Shown here piece after piece: positions 1-9,981 of a stretch of 64,000 nucleotides of DNA. Location: assembly GCF_008727755.1 (NCBI RefSeq), contig NZ_CP044231.1, positions 1,736,001 to 1,800,000 of the forward strand, in the 5' to 3' direction. The position numbers were made by a program, and so were the translations under genes. The notes beneath the pieces were generated by a model. It searched no databases and had not been told where the DNA came from. It saw only the letters and a program-made list of their open reading frames with translations. The stretch's first letter is position 1. Every line of letters starts with the position of its first letter. The DNA comes from Microbacterium caowuchunii (GTDB taxonomy: Bacteria > Actinomycetota > Actinomycetes > Actinomycetales > Microbacteriaceae).

Positions 1-107
1 GCGTCGTCCTTCACGACGAGCATGAGCTCGGCCGGGGCGACGCGCTCGCGTACGACATCCAGGTTCCGCTGGAACGCCGCGAGGTCCACGGTGAGCACTG
101 CGGTCAT
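1..107 (-). CDS. Alanine racemase-like protein, N-terminal part (cut by window edge)
   Basis: Only the first 35 codons lie in the window. The translation begins MTAVLTVDLAAFQRNLDVV and ends in LMLVVKDDA, which matches the first strand and the PLP-lysine motif (VVKADAYGHG in the family) of fold-type III alanine racemases, so the PLP lysine is present here. The ATG overlaps the stop of the preceding gene by 4 bases (ATGA), so translation is probably coupled. The upstream neighbour carries a racemase C-terminal domain but no PLP lysine, so the two may act as partners. The substrate cannot be told; it could be an ordinary alanine racemase or a racemase of another amino acid. Confidence 0.75.
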   Translation of the reverse strand, partial: MTAVLTVDLAAFQRNLDVVRERVAPAELMLVVKDD

Positions 108-781
108 GAGGAGTACTCCCGTCTCGTGTGCAGTCCCACCCCGGTGACGATCTCGAGCGGTCGCAGCCCGCTCTCCCGGCCCCAGTCCCGAACGCTCGGC
201 GCGCGGCCGGCCGGGTCCCCGAAGTAGACGACCTCCGCGCCCCGGTCGACGGGGGCGTCGGCGATGTCCACGACGCAGACGTCCATGGCCACGCGGCCGA
301 TGACGGGATGGCGGCGGCCGGAGATCGCGACATGGGTGCGGCTCCCGAGTACGCGCGGGATCCCCTGTGCGTAACCGCCCGTCACGAGGGCCACACGCGT
401 GTCAGCGGCGGCGCGATGGAGGTAGCCGTACGAGACCCCTTCCCCAGCCCGCAGGTCCTTCACGGCCAGCACGGTGCCCATGAGGGTCATCGCCGGAGCG
501 GTGTCCTCCTCGAGCCCGAACACCGCCGATGCCGCCGCCGTCGCGCTGCCTTCCGTCCGCACGCGCGGGGACGCCGTCCCGGACCGCGCGACATCGGCGG
601 GGTCGGCGAGGACATCGAGCCCGGTGGCGGCCAGGACCGCCTCCGCGACGGGGCCGAAGCCATGGCCGCGTGCGTCCCGGCGCAGGTCCGCGACGCCGTC
701 CTCGCCGCCGGTCACCGCGCGGATGTTCGCCACGATCGCCGCGAGCGAGATGCGGACGCGAGGTGCGGCGGCGGGGTGCAC
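104..781 (-). CDS. Degenerate alanine racemase-like protein: C-terminal domain without the TIM barrel
   Basis: 225 codons from a GTG eight bases after the gatD-like stop; a full alanine racemase is about 360-380 residues. Residues about 8-50 still resemble the start of the family (VRISLAAIVANI, then ADLRRDARGHGFGPVAEAVL), but the PLP lysine position is Arg (R34/R35). Most of the PLP barrel is missing, and from about residue 95 the C-terminal beta domain is intact: GVSYGY with the catalytic Tyr (Y118) and GRVAMD with the substrate-loop Met (M166). Alone it cannot bind PLP in the usual way. It overlaps the next racemase-like gene by 4 bases, suggesting a two-protein enzyme or a regulatory partner. 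The GTG start is inferred from the upstream stop; Shine-Dalgarno support is weak. Confidence 0.8.
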   Translation of the reverse strand: MHPAAAPRVRISLAAIVANIRAVTGGEDGVADLRRDARGHGFGPVAEAVLAATGLDVLADPADVARSGTASPRVRTEGSATAAASAVFGLEEDTAPAMTLMGTVLAVKDLRAGEGVSYGYLHRAAADTRVALVTGGYAQGIPRVLGSRTHVAISGRRHPVIGRVAMDVCVVDIADAPVDRGAEVVYFGDPAGRAPSVRDWGRESGLRPLEIVTGVGLHTRREYSS

Positions 782-789
782 GGTCGTGA

Positions 790-1545
790 TCAGAGCTGGA
801 TGGCGGTGAACCGCTTGCCGGTGGCGAGCCGCTGGATCTCCGCGCGCGCGGCGGCGGCGTGCACATCCACGGCTGCGGCTTCGGCGCCCGGGCGGTAGTC
901 CGCGCCGTGGCGCTTCAGCGCGCGCTCGAGGAGGGCGTCGGCCAGCTGCGGATTGAGCGGCAGCACGGGCCCCTGCACGTTGGTGGCGTACACACCGTCC
1001 TGGTGGAGAGTCTCGTAGCCGTCCGCGAACCCGCCGTTGCCGGCGACGACCCGCCCGTAGCGCACGCCCGGGTCCGCACCGGCGGACAGGGACCACTCCG
1101 ATGCGTGGTCCTCGAAGCCGACGAGGCGCCCGTCCGGCGTCTCCGCGACGACATAGCCCACGCGGCGCTGACGGGTGCGCGCGACCCTGGCGGGAACGAG
1201 CCCGAGACCGGCCACGGAGGTGCCGTCGAGCAGGTCGATGCCCTCGCTCAGCAGTTCCGCTCCCCCGCCGACGGCCAGCACCGCGGCGCCCGCGGCGATC
1301 TGGGCGGCGAGCCACTCGCGGCGGGCGGACAGGTCTTCCCGCACGGTGCGGAGGGCGGACAGCGGACCGTTGCCGATCACGATCACGTCCGCGGATGCGG
1401 GAGCGTCCTGGCCGATCCCGACCATCACGACATCGGCGTGGTGCCCGGCGTACCCGGCACGTGCGGAGAGGACCTCGACGTTGCCGCGGTCCCCCGTGAT
1501 GCCGAGGAGGTCGGGGTACAGCTGCACGATCGTGATCGTGGTCAT
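790..1545 (-). CDS. GatD-like class I glutamine amidotransferase subunit lacking catalytic Cys and His
   Basis: 251 residues, the usual GatD length, with the CobB/CobQ-type fold signature (LYPDLLGITGDRGNVEVL, VIVIGNGPLS). GatD normally frees ammonia from glutamine for MurT, which amidates D-Glu of lipid II to D-isoglutamine. Here the nucleophile-elbow Cys is Gly (G93 in AVGGGAELL; family AVCGG) and the catalytic His is Gln (Q191 in NVQGPVLPLNP; family YLHGP.LP.NP). The structural residues around both sites are kept, so the protein is under selection but should not hydrolyse glutamine. It overlaps the murT-like gene by 4 bases (ATGA), so the two are co-translated and probably form a complex. 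The role is inferred: a scaffold for MurT or an acceptor-binding subunit. Confidence 0.85.
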   Translation of the reverse strand: MTTITIVQLYPDLLGITGDRGNVEVLSARAGYAGHHADVVMVGIGQDAPASADVIVIGNGPLSALRTVREDLSARREWLAAQIAAGAAVLAVGGGAELLSEGIDLLDGTSVAGLGLVPARVARTRQRRVGYVVAETPDGRLVGFEDHASEWSLSAGADPGVRYGRVVAGNGGFADGYETLHQDGVYATNVQGPVLPLNPQLADALLERALKRHGADYRPGAEAAAVDVHAAAARAEIQRLATGKRFTAIQL

Positions 1546-2837
1546 CGGCGTGCCACCTCCTGATCGCCGTGGCCGAGCAGGCGACGTCCGATCATCATGA
1601 GCTCGTAGTTGACGAACCAGATCTGGTGGCCGCTCGTGGTCGGCGGGAACTTCCGCATCAGCGCGACGGCCTTCTCCATGTCCGGTTCGACGGTGCCGAT
1701 CGGGATTCCGGCGTACGCGAGGCGGGTGGCGATCTGGTGCGCCTTCTCCCCCGCGACGACATCGACGTGGTCGAGACCGCTGAGGTCCACGTCGTACAGC
1801 CAGGAGACGTCCGGCGTGCCCTCGTCGATGGCCATCAGCAGGCGCTCGGGAGGGCCGTCGAGCGCGTCGACGTTCAGTTGCAGGCTCGGCCCGTTCTTGA
1901 ACATGACGAACTCGACCTGCTCGGAGCCCTCGCGGCGCAGCGGCACGAGCTCACCACGTCCGTAGGCGGGCGCCATCCGGGAGAACCCGTCGGCGGCGGC
2001 CGCGGAACGGAACCGGTCTCCGAGGATGTGGCGCGCGACGCTGACGGCCGCGGCGGCGTCGACCGCGTAGTGCAGGCCGCGGGCAGGCAGCACGATGGGG
2101 AAGACCTCGCCCTCGAGCGAGAGGGAGACGTGACGGCCGTCCACAGCCACGACCTCGCTCTCGGCGGGACGGGACATCGCCCCGGCCTCGCCGCTGCGGG
2201 TGTCCGTGGCGTTCACGAGACCGTGCGCGGAGGCGGCGACGACGTCCGGGGACGCCCCGAAGAAGGACACCGGGGCGCGCAGGCCGGACTCGTCGATCTT
2301 GCTCAGGTACGGGTCGTCACGGTTGATCACGACGCGCACGTCGGCGCGCCGGGCGGCGTCGAGCATCATGTCGGCCACGCGTTCGGTCTCGTAGAACCGG
2401 TAGAGCTGGTCGACCTGGACGTTCAGCGCCACGATCACGCGCGGCGACAGGATGTCCGCCAGCTCGGCGGCGAACCCCTCGTCGACCTCCAGGACCGCCA
2501 CATCGGCCCGTACCTTGCCGGTCAGGGTGGCATCGGCCAGGAGCGCACTGGTGACCCCCTGGGGCAGGTTGGCCCCGGTGGGGTTCGTGAAGACCCGCAG
2601 CCCGTGGGCGCGCAGGATCTCGCTGGTCATGTGCGTCGTGGTGGTCTTGCCGTTCGACCCGAGCACGAACACGACACCGTACGGGAACTGACCGCCCAGC
2701 GTGCTCAGCAGACTGGGCGCCATCCGGTTCGCGAGGTGACCGGGGAACGCCGATCCACCACCGCGCAGGCGCGTGGCGAACCGGGCGAGCTTGCCGGCGA
2801 GGATCGCCGGCACGTAACGGATGCTGCTTCCCGTCAC
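1542..2837 (-). CDS. MurT-like Mur ligase (DUF1727), zinc ribbon absent
   Basis: 431 residues from GTG with GAGGG just upstream, seven bases after the sigA stop. Mur-ligase ATP loop GSNGKTTTT at residues 60-68, central-domain residues NVQVDQLYRFYE near 139-150, and the C-terminal DUF1727 motif DVSWLYD at 343-349. MurT with GatD amidates the alpha-carboxyl of D-Glu in lipid II. The typical MurT has a four-cysteine zinc ribbon in the central domain; this protein contains no cysteine at all, and the segment at about 200-240 is a Ser/Ala/Glu-rich replacement. The usual KNPxG motif reads KNGPS (314-318). ATP-dependent activation of a carboxylate still looks possible. With the catalytically broken GatD partner, the nitrogen donor is probably not glutamine. 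Confidence 0.85.
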   Translation of the reverse strand: MTGSSIRYVPAILAGKLARFATRLRGGGSAFPGHLANRMAPSLLSTLGGQFPYGVVFVLGSNGKTTTTHMTSEILRAHGLRVFTNPTGANLPQGVTSALLADATLTGKVRADVAVLEVDEGFAAELADILSPRVIVALNVQVDQLYRFYETERVADMMLDAARRADVRVVINRDDPYLSKIDESGLRAPVSFFGASPDVVAASAHGLVNATDTRSGEAGAMSRPAESEVVAVDGRHVSLSLEGEVFPIVLPARGLHYAVDAAAAVSVARHILGDRFRSAAAADGFSRMAPAYGRGELVPLRREGSEQVEFVMFKNGPSLQLNVDALDGPPERLLMAIDEGTPDVSWLYDVDLSGLDHVDVVAGEKAHQIATRLAYAGIPIGTVEPDMEKAVALMRKFPPTTSGHQIWFVNYELMMIGRRLLGHGDQEVARR

Positions 2838-2844
2838 CCCTCGA

Positions 2845-4161
<1,317 letters not shown>

Positions 4162-4355
4162 GGTTCGCCTTTCGCCGCAGATCGTCTCCACGGTCGTTCT
4201 CGGACACTAGTAAGACCCTTGTCAAGTCTGGAGGACGCCGAGACGTCCCCGAATGACAACGGGTCGGTCCTCTATTGTCTCATACCGCGGGCGGCGCATC
4301 GACGCCACGCCCGTATCGCAGCACAACCATCGGCACGGGTCGGGTATTCCGCGGC

Positions 4356-5285
4356 TCAGCCGAGAGAAGGCCCGCGCGGATCCTCGTCGTGGGGCCCGCT
4401 CGCCAGGAAGCGCTCCAGCTCCGCGGCGATCTCGTCGGCGCTCGGCAAGTCGGCCTCGTGCAGCAACGGGGAGGCCTGCGTGGCACCGGCCATGTAGGCG
4501 TCGTACCGCTCCTCGAGATTGCGCAGCATCGCGGTGAGCTCCTCGCTCGCCTCGATCTGCTGGTCGACCTTGCCGAGAAACTCCTCGTTGTCGGCCCTCA
4601 GGTCCTCCACGGCGAAGACGAGGCCGGTCGCCGCGGTCACGCTGTCGAGCGCCGCGATGGCGGATGCCGGGTATTCGGTGTCCCCCAGGTAATGCGGCAC
4701 CAGGAGCACGAACCCCGCGACCGCCACCCCCGATTCGGCGAACCGGTACTCGATCAGGTGCCCGGCCGTCGCGGGGACCTGTGTCTGCGGCTTCCAGATG
4801 GAGTGCGCTTCGGCGAGCTCCGCCCTCGTGCCGGAGACCGTGGCGCCCAGCGGGCGCGTGTGCGGGACCGGCATGCCGATCGCGTGTACCCAGGTGACGG
4901 TGGCGACCGCGAACTCCGCGGCCGCTTCCACGACAGAGGTCGCGAACGCCTCCCAGGCGAAGTCCGGCTCGTAGCCGGTGAGGAGGAGGAAGGGCTGGCC
5001 GATCGCGTCGTGCGCCAGGGACAGTTCGAGTCTCGGCGGGTGGTAGCCGGTCAGATGGTCGTGCTCGAACGTGATCAGCGGACGGCGCGCGCGGTAGTCG
5101 AGCAGGACGTCGTTCTCGTACCTGCGGATCACCGACGGCGCGAGTTCGTCCCGCAGGTAGGTGATCGCCTGGGAGACCGCCGATCCCGCATCGGTGAAGC
5201 CGGTGAGCATCACCACGAGCGGCAATCCGGTCGGCACGGGCGGGGCATCGCCCGCGTGCGCGAACAGGGACGGGTTCCAGGACAT
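4356..5285 (-). CDS. PAC2 family protein (proteasome-assembly-chaperone fold)
   Basis: 309 residues. The PAC2 hallmark is seen near the start (LVVMLTGFTDAGSAVSQAITYL) and in GYEPDFAWEAFATSVVE. In actinobacteria these are soluble proteins of unknown precise role, related in fold to proteasome assembly chaperones. The C-terminal 60 residues are acidic and helical. The gene diverges from pepA, and each has its own TANNNT box six bases before its start codon (TAGCAT here), so the transcript is probably leaderless. Confidence 0.85.
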   Translation of the reverse strand: MSWNPSLFAHAGDAPPVPTGLPLVVMLTGFTDAGSAVSQAITYLRDELAPSVIRRYENDVLLDYRARRPLITFEHDHLTGYHPPRLELSLAHDAIGQPFLLLTGYEPDFAWEAFATSVVEAAAEFAVATVTWVHAIGMPVPHTRPLGATVSGTRAELAEAHSIWKPQTQVPATAGHLIEYRFAESGVAVAGFVLLVPHYLGDTEYPASAIAALDSVTAATGLVFAVEDLRADNEEFLGKVDQQIEASEELTAMLRNLEERYDAYMAGATQASPLLHEADLPSADEIAAELERFLASGPHDEDPRGPSLG

Positions 5286-5291
5286 ACCCCC

Positions 5292-5297
5292 ATGCTA
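5292..5297 (-). promoter_or_regulatory. -10 element of PAC2 gene (TAGCAT), leaderless
   Basis: TAGCAT, then six bases, then the ATG at 5285. This spacing puts the transcription start at the start codon, as expected for leaderless actinobacterial mRNAs. No Shine-Dalgarno sequence precedes the ATG. Confidence 0.6.
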
Positions 5298-5338
5298 CGA
5301 GGCGTACGCCTCCCCGTCTCCGCATCGGGCGGCGTCCG

Positions 5339-5344
5339 TAGGAT
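5339..5344 (+). promoter_or_regulatory. -10 element of pepA (TAGGAT), leaderless
   Basis: TAGGAT followed by GGGGAC and the pepA ATG at 5351. Same geometry as the divergent PAC2 promoter; the two hexamers lie about 40 bases apart, so the genes share one short divergent promoter region. Confidence 0.6.
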
Positions 5345-5350
5345 GGGGAC

Positions 5351-6811
5351 ATGCCGCATCCCGGACTTCTCTTCAGCACGGCTCCTCTCACCGACACGAC
5401 CGCGGAAGCGATCCTGCTGGCGCTGCCGCCCCTCACCGATCCGCTCTTCGAGGAGGATCAGTGGTCCGGCGTCCGCCCCGCCCTCGAGGCCGTCGGGTTC
5501 ACCGGCTCTCCCGGGACCTTCCAGCGCGTGCTGCTGCCGGGATTCGGATCGCTCCCGGTCGCCGTCGTCGGCACGGGTGCCGACCCCGACGCCGCGGCCG
5601 TGCGTTACGCCGTCGGATCCGGTGTGCGCTCGCTCGTCGGATTCGACACCGTCGCGGTCGCCGCGCCGGGCCAGGACCATCAGGCACGCGCGATCGCTGA
5701 GGGCGCAGGACTCGGGGGCTACCGCTTCGAGGGGTACAAGGCTTCCGGCGCGAAGAAGCGCGCCACGACGGTCGTCGTCCATGCCGACGGTTCGGACGCG
5801 GACCTGCGCGCCGCGACCGTCGCCGCCGATGCCGCGGCGCTCGTGCGCGACCTCGGATCGATCCCCGCCGAGTGGCTCGGCCCGGAGGACTTCGCCCAGC
5901 ATGCCCGTGAGTCCGTCGCAGACCTCCCGGTGGAGATCCAGGTGCTGGACGAGCACGCACTGCGCGAGGAGGGCTTCGGCGGCATCCTCGGTGTCGGTCA
6001 GGGATCGGACCGCCCGCCCCGTCTCATCCGGCTGGATTACGCACCCGAGACGGCGACGCGGCACGTCGCGCTCGTCGGCAAGGGCATCACGTTCGACACC
6101 GGTGGGCTGTCGCTCAAGCCGCCGGCATCGATGGTCGGCATGAAGTACGACATGTGCGGGGCTGCCACGGCTCTCGCCGTGCTGGTCGCCGCGGCACGCC
6201 TCGACGCGCCGGTCCGGGTGACCGCCTGGCTGTGCGTGGCCGAGAACATGCCCTCGGGACGCGCCACGCGGCCGGGCGACGTCCTCCGCATGCGGGACGG
6301 GTCCACGGTCGAGGTGCTCAACACGGATGCCGAGGGGCGCCTCGTGCTCGCCGACGGACTCGTGGCAGCGAGCATGGAGCAGCCCGACCTCATCGTCGAC
6401 GTCGCCACCCTGACGGGGGCCATCACGGTTGCGCTCGGCAACCGGCACACCGGCGTGATGGGCGATGACGCGGCGGTCGCGGAGTACCTCGCAGCGGCGG
6501 AGCGGGCCGGTGAGCCGGCCTGGCCCCTGCCGCTTCCGGCCTATATGGAGGAGGAGCTGGACTCCCCCATCGCCGACCTCGTCAACGCCAAGATCGGCGA
6601 CCCGGCCGGTGGCTCCCTCTTCGCGGGACTCTTCCTGCAGCGGTTCGTGGGCCGCCTCGGCGAGGAGCCCGATGCCCCGCGCATCCCCTGGGTGCACCTC
6701 GACATCGCCGGATCGGGCATGTACAAGGGCAGCCCGTTCGGTTACACCGAGAAGGGCCCGACCGGCGCGACCGTGCTGACCCTCATCGAGCTCCTCACCG
6801 GGAAGGCCTGA
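5351..6811 (+). CDS. pepA: Leucyl aminopeptidase (M17 family)
   Basis: 486 residues, normal for cytosolic M17 aminopeptidases, which remove N-terminal residues from peptides using two metal ions in a hexamer. The N-terminal domain is variable; the catalytic C-terminal domain shows VGKGITFDTGGLSLKP (metal and catalytic Lys), YDMCGAA and the signature NTDAEGRLVLAD. It ends one base before the start of lpdA, so the two are probably co-transcribed. The leaderless promoter at 5339 fixes the ATG. Confidence 0.96.
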   Translation: MPHPGLLFSTAPLTDTTAEAILLALPPLTDPLFEEDQWSGVRPALEAVGFTGSPGTFQRVLLPGFGSLPVAVVGTGADPDAAAVRYAVGSGVRSLVGFDTVAVAAPGQDHQARAIAEGAGLGGYRFEGYKASGAKKRATTVVVHADGSDADLRAATVAADAAALVRDLGSIPAEWLGPEDFAQHARESVADLPVEIQVLDEHALREEGFGGILGVGQGSDRPPRLIRLDYAPETATRHVALVGKGITFDTGGLSLKPPASMVGMKYDMCGAATALAVLVAAARLDAPVRVTAWLCVAENMPSGRATRPGDVLRMRDGSTVEVLNTDAEGRLVLADGLVAASMEQPDLIVDVATLTGAITVALGNRHTGVMGDDAAVAEYLAAAERAGEPAWPLPLPAYMEEELDSPIADLVNAKIGDPAGGSLFAGLFLQRFVGRLGEEPDAPRIPWVHLDIAGSGMYKGSPFGYTEKGPTGATVLTLIELLTGKA

Positions 6812-6812
6812 G

Positions 6813-8177
6813 ATGCAGGTGGACGTCGCCGTCATCGGCGGAGGGAGCGGCGGCTATGCGGCCGCCATCCGTGCCGCCGAACTCGGCAAGAGTGTGGTCG
6901 TCATCGAACGGGACAAGGTCGGCGGCACGTGCCTGCACCGCGGCTGCATCCCCACCAAGGCGCTGCTGCACGTCGCCGAGACGGCGGATGCCGTCCGCGA
7001 GGCGGCGGGCGTCGGCGTGCTCGCCGAGCTGGCCGGGATCGACGTCGACCGGATGAACGCCTTCCGCGAGACCATCGTGGCGAAGAAGTACAAGGGCCTT
7101 CAGGGTCTGCTGCGCGCCCGGGGCGTGGAGGTGCTCGAAGCCGAGGGACGCATCTCCGGCCCGGGCCGCGTCACCGCCGGCGACACCGAGATCACCGCCA
7201 CCGACATCATCGTGGCGACCGGGGCGCGCACGCGCACACTGCCCGGTCTGGAGATCGGCGGCCGCATCCTCTCCAGCGAGCAGGCCCTGGAGCTGCGCGA
7301 GGTGCCTGAACGGGTCATCGTGCTGGGCGGCGGCGTCATCGGGGTCGAGTTCGCCAGTCTCTGGCGCTCCCTGGGTGCCGAGGTCACGGTCGTGGAGGCG
7401 CTCGACCAGCTCGTCCCGACGGAGGATGAGGCGCTGCGCACACAGCTGTCCCGCGCTTTCCGCAAGCGCGGCATCCAGACGCGGCTCGGGGCACGGTTCG
7501 CCTCGGCCGCCCAGGACGACGCGAGCGTGACCGTCACGCTCGAGGACGGCGACACCCTCGCCGCGGACTACCTGCTGGTCGCGGTCGGTCGCGCACCGGT
7601 GACGGAGGGACTGGGTCTCGAGGAGGCCGGCGTCCGTCTGGACCGAGGCTTCGTCGTCACCGACCGGGAGCTGCGCACCGACGCGCCCGGGATCTGGGCC
7701 GTCGGAGACATCGTGCCGGGGCCGCAGCTCGCGCACCGGGGGTTCCAGCAGGGCATCCAGGTGGCGGAGCGGATCGCCGGCGAGACGGTGCCCCCGCTGC
7801 CCGACGAGAACGTCCCGCGCATCGTGTACACGAGTCCCGAGCTCGCCTCCGTGGGACTCACCCGGGCGCAGGCGGAAGAACGCCACGGCGCCGAGGGCAT
7901 CACCGTCCTGGACTACAACCTGGCCGGGAACGCGAAGACCGAGATCCTCGGCGGTTCCGGGACGGTGCGCGTGATCCGACGGGTCGACGGACCCGTCGTC
8001 GGCGTCCACCTCGCCGGTCCGCGCGTGGGCGAACTCATCAGCGAAGCGCAGCTGATCATCGGCTGGGACGCGCATCCCGAGGACGTCGCCCCCCTCGTGC
8101 ACGCGCACCCGACGCAGAGCGAAGCACTCGGCGAGGCGTTCCTCGCCTTGGCAGGCAAGCCCTTGCACGTCCTGTGA
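6813..8177 (+). CDS. lpdA: Dihydrolipoyl dehydrogenase (E3)
   Basis: 454 residues. This FAD flavoprotein reoxidises dihydrolipoyl groups of 2-oxoacid dehydrogenase complexes with NAD+. FAD-binding GGGSGGYAAAIRAAELG at the N-terminus; redox disulfide C40/C45 in GGTCLHRGCIPTKAL; NAD-binding GGGVIGVEFASLWRSLG; GIWAVGDI for the second FAD contact; C-terminal catalytic HAHPTQSE. It follows pepA by one base and precedes the E2 gene sucB, the usual actinobacterial arrangement. Confidence 0.97.
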   Translation: MQVDVAVIGGGSGGYAAAIRAAELGKSVVVIERDKVGGTCLHRGCIPTKALLHVAETADAVREAAGVGVLAELAGIDVDRMNAFRETIVAKKYKGLQGLLRARGVEVLEAEGRISGPGRVTAGDTEITATDIIVATGARTRTLPGLEIGGRILSSEQALELREVPERVIVLGGGVIGVEFASLWRSLGAEVTVVEALDQLVPTEDEALRTQLSRAFRKRGIQTRLGARFASAAQDDASVTVTLEDGDTLAADYLLVAVGRAPVTEGLGLEEAGVRLDRGFVVTDRELRTDAPGIWAVGDIVPGPQLAHRGFQQGIQVAERIAGETVPPLPDENVPRIVYTSPELASVGLTRAQAEERHGAEGITVLDYNLAGNAKTEILGGSGTVRVIRRVDGPVVGVHLAGPRVGELISEAQLIIGWDAHPEDVAPLVHAHPTQSEALGEAFLALAGKPLHVL

Positions 8178-8191
8178 GACATCGGCATCAC

Positions 8192-8197
8192 TAAGCT
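8192..8197 (+). promoter_or_regulatory. Putative -10 element upstream of sucB (TAAGCT)
   Basis: TAAGCT lies 34 bases before the sucB ATG in the short lpdA-sucB gap. A Shine-Dalgarno AAGGAG follows at about 8218-8223, so a transcript from here would have a short conventional leader. Inferred from sequence only. Confidence 0.4.
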
Positions 8198-8231
8198 AGA
8201 CACGACATCGCATTCAGAAGGAGCAAATCCC

Positions 8232-9971
8232 ATGAGCACTTCCGTGGTCCTCCCCGCGCTCGGTGAGAGCGTCACCGAGGGAACGGTCACCCGCTGGCTG
8301 AAGAATGTGGGGGACACGGTGGAGGCAGACGAGGGTCTGCTGGAGATCTCGACCGACAAGGTCGACACGGAGATCCCCTCCCCGATCAGCGGCGTGATCG
8401 AAGAGATCCTCGTCCAGGAGGACGAGACCGTCGAGGTCGGCGCCATCCTCGCGAAGATCGGCGACGGCTCCGGTGCGTCCGCTCCTTCCGAGCCGGCAGC
8501 GGAGGCGCCCGCAGAGGCTCCGGCCGCGCCGCAGGAGGCCCCCGCGGAGCCCGCGGCGGCCGAGCAGCCGTCCGCACCGGCCGAGCAGCCGGCGGCCGCA
8601 GCGCCCGCCGCATCCGGTGGTCGTGACGTGGTGCTCCCCGAACTCGGCGAGAGCGTCACCGAGGGCACCGTGACCCGGTGGCTGAAGGAGATCGGCGACG
8701 AGGTCGCCGTCGACGAGCCCCTTCTGGAGATCTCGACCGACAAGGTCGACACCGAGATCCCCGCCCCGTTCGCCGGTGTCCTGCAGGAGATCCTCGTCCA
8801 GGAGGACGAGACGGTCGCCGTCGGCAGCGCGCTGGCCCGCATCGGCGATGGCGCGCCCGCACCCCAGGAGGCGCCCGCTCAGCAGGCTCCGGCAGAGCAG
8901 GCTCCGGCTCCCGCTCCGGAGGCTCCGGCTCCCGCTCCCGCTCAGGAGGCTCCGGCGCCCGCCGCCGAGAAGCCGGCTCCGGCCGAGCCCGAGAAGCCCG
9001 CCGCTCCCGCGCCGGCAGCCCAGGCTGCTCCCGCCGCCCAGGCTGCTCCCGCGTCCTCGGACGAGGACGGCGTCTCCTACGTCACCCCGCTCGTGCGTCG
9101 CCTGGCGCAGCAGCAGGGCGTGGACCTCAGCACCATCAAGGGCTCCGGTGTGGGCGGACGCATCCGCAAGGAGGACGTCCTCAAGGCCGCCGAGGCGCCC
9201 GCGGCCCCCGCCGCCGCTCCCGCGGCGCCCGCAGCTCAGGCCCTCGAGGTGTCGCCGCTGCGCGGTACCACGCAGCCGATGTCGCGTCTGCGCAAGGTGC
9301 TGGCCGAGCGTGCCGTCGCCTCGATGCAGTCCACGGCTCAGCTGACCACGGTCGTCGAGGTGGACGTGACGAAGCTCGCGTCCTACCGCGACGAGGTGAA
9401 GGTGGCGTTCCAGGAGAAGACGGGCGACAAGCTCTCCTTCCTGCCGTTCTTCGCCCTCGCCGCCGCGGAGGCGCTGAAGGCGTACCCGGTGATCAACGCG
9501 ACGGTCGATGGCGACAAGATCGTCTACCCCGCCAGCGAGAACCTCTCCATCGCGGTGGACACCGAGCGCGGCCTGCTGACGCCGGTCGTGCGGGATGCCG
9601 GTGACAAGAGCATCGCGCAGATCGCCCACGAGATCGCCGACCTGGCAGCCCGGACGCGCTCCAACAAGCTGAAGCCGGACGAGCTCGCGGGTGGCACGTT
9701 CACGCTGACCAACACCGGTTCGCGTGGGGCGCTGTTCGACACGCCGGTGGTCTTCCTGCCGCAGTCCGCCATCCTCGGCACCGGAATCGTCGTGAAGCGG
9801 CCCGGTGTGGTCACGGTCGACGGCAAGGACGCGTTCTCGGTCCGCTCCTATGTGTACCTGGCCCTCTCCTACGATCACCGCGTGATCGACGGAGCCGATG
9901 CGGCGCGCTTCCTGTCCGCCGTGAAGGCCCGCCTCGAGGCGGCCGACTTCGCTGGCCAGCTGGGCGTCTGA
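8232..9971 (+). CDS. sucB: 2-oxoacid dehydrogenase E2 (dihydrolipoamide acyltransferase), two lipoyl domains
   Basis: 579 residues. Two nearly identical lipoyl domains (about 1-78 and 134-212), each with the lipoylated lysine in [12 protein letters not shown], are joined by long Ala/Pro/Glu-rich linkers. A peripheral E3/E1-binding domain follows ([29 protein letters not shown]) and then the catalytic acyltransferase domain ending in [16 protein letters not shown] with the active His. In actinobacteria this E2 serves pyruvate and, with OdhA-type proteins, 2-oxoglutarate oxidation; the E1 aceE lies at 34.6 kb. The linkers are low-complexity repeats in DNA (ccggctcc, gcccgc). The gene ends in a strong terminator. 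Confidence 0.95.
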   Translation: MSTSVVLPALGESVTEGTVTRWLKNVGDTVEADEGLLEISTDKVDTEIPSPISGVIEEILVQEDETVEVGAILAKIGDGSGASAPSEPAAEAPAEAPAAPQEAPAEPAAAEQPSAPAEQPAAAAPAASGGRDVVLPELGESVTEGTVTRWLKEIGDEVAVDEPLLEISTDKVDTEIPAPFAGVLQEILVQEDETVAVGSALARIGDGAPAPQEAPAQQAPAEQAPAPAPEAPAPAPAQEAPAPAAEKPAPAEPEKPAAPAPAAQAAPAAQAAPASSDEDGVSYVTPLVRRLAQQQGVDLSTIKGSGVGGRIRKEDVLKAAEAPAAPAAAPAAPAAQALEVSPLRGTTQPMSRLRKVLAERAVASMQSTAQLTTVVEVDVTKLASYRDEVKVAFQEKTGDKLSFLPFFALAAAEALKAYPVINATVDGDKIVYPASENLSIAVDTERGLLTPVVRDAGDKSIAQIAHEIADLAARTRSNKLKPDELAGGTFTLTNTGSRGALFDTPVVFLPQSAILGTGIVVKRPGVVTVDGKDAFSVRSYVYLALSYDHRVIDGADAARFLSAVKARLEAADFAGQLGV

Positions 9972-9981
9972 CCCGCTCGTC

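Noticed and set aside
8470..9250. Repeats in sucB as a mobile or structural repeat
   Set aside because: They encode the two lipoyl domains and Ala/Pro linkers of E2; ordinary protein repeats.
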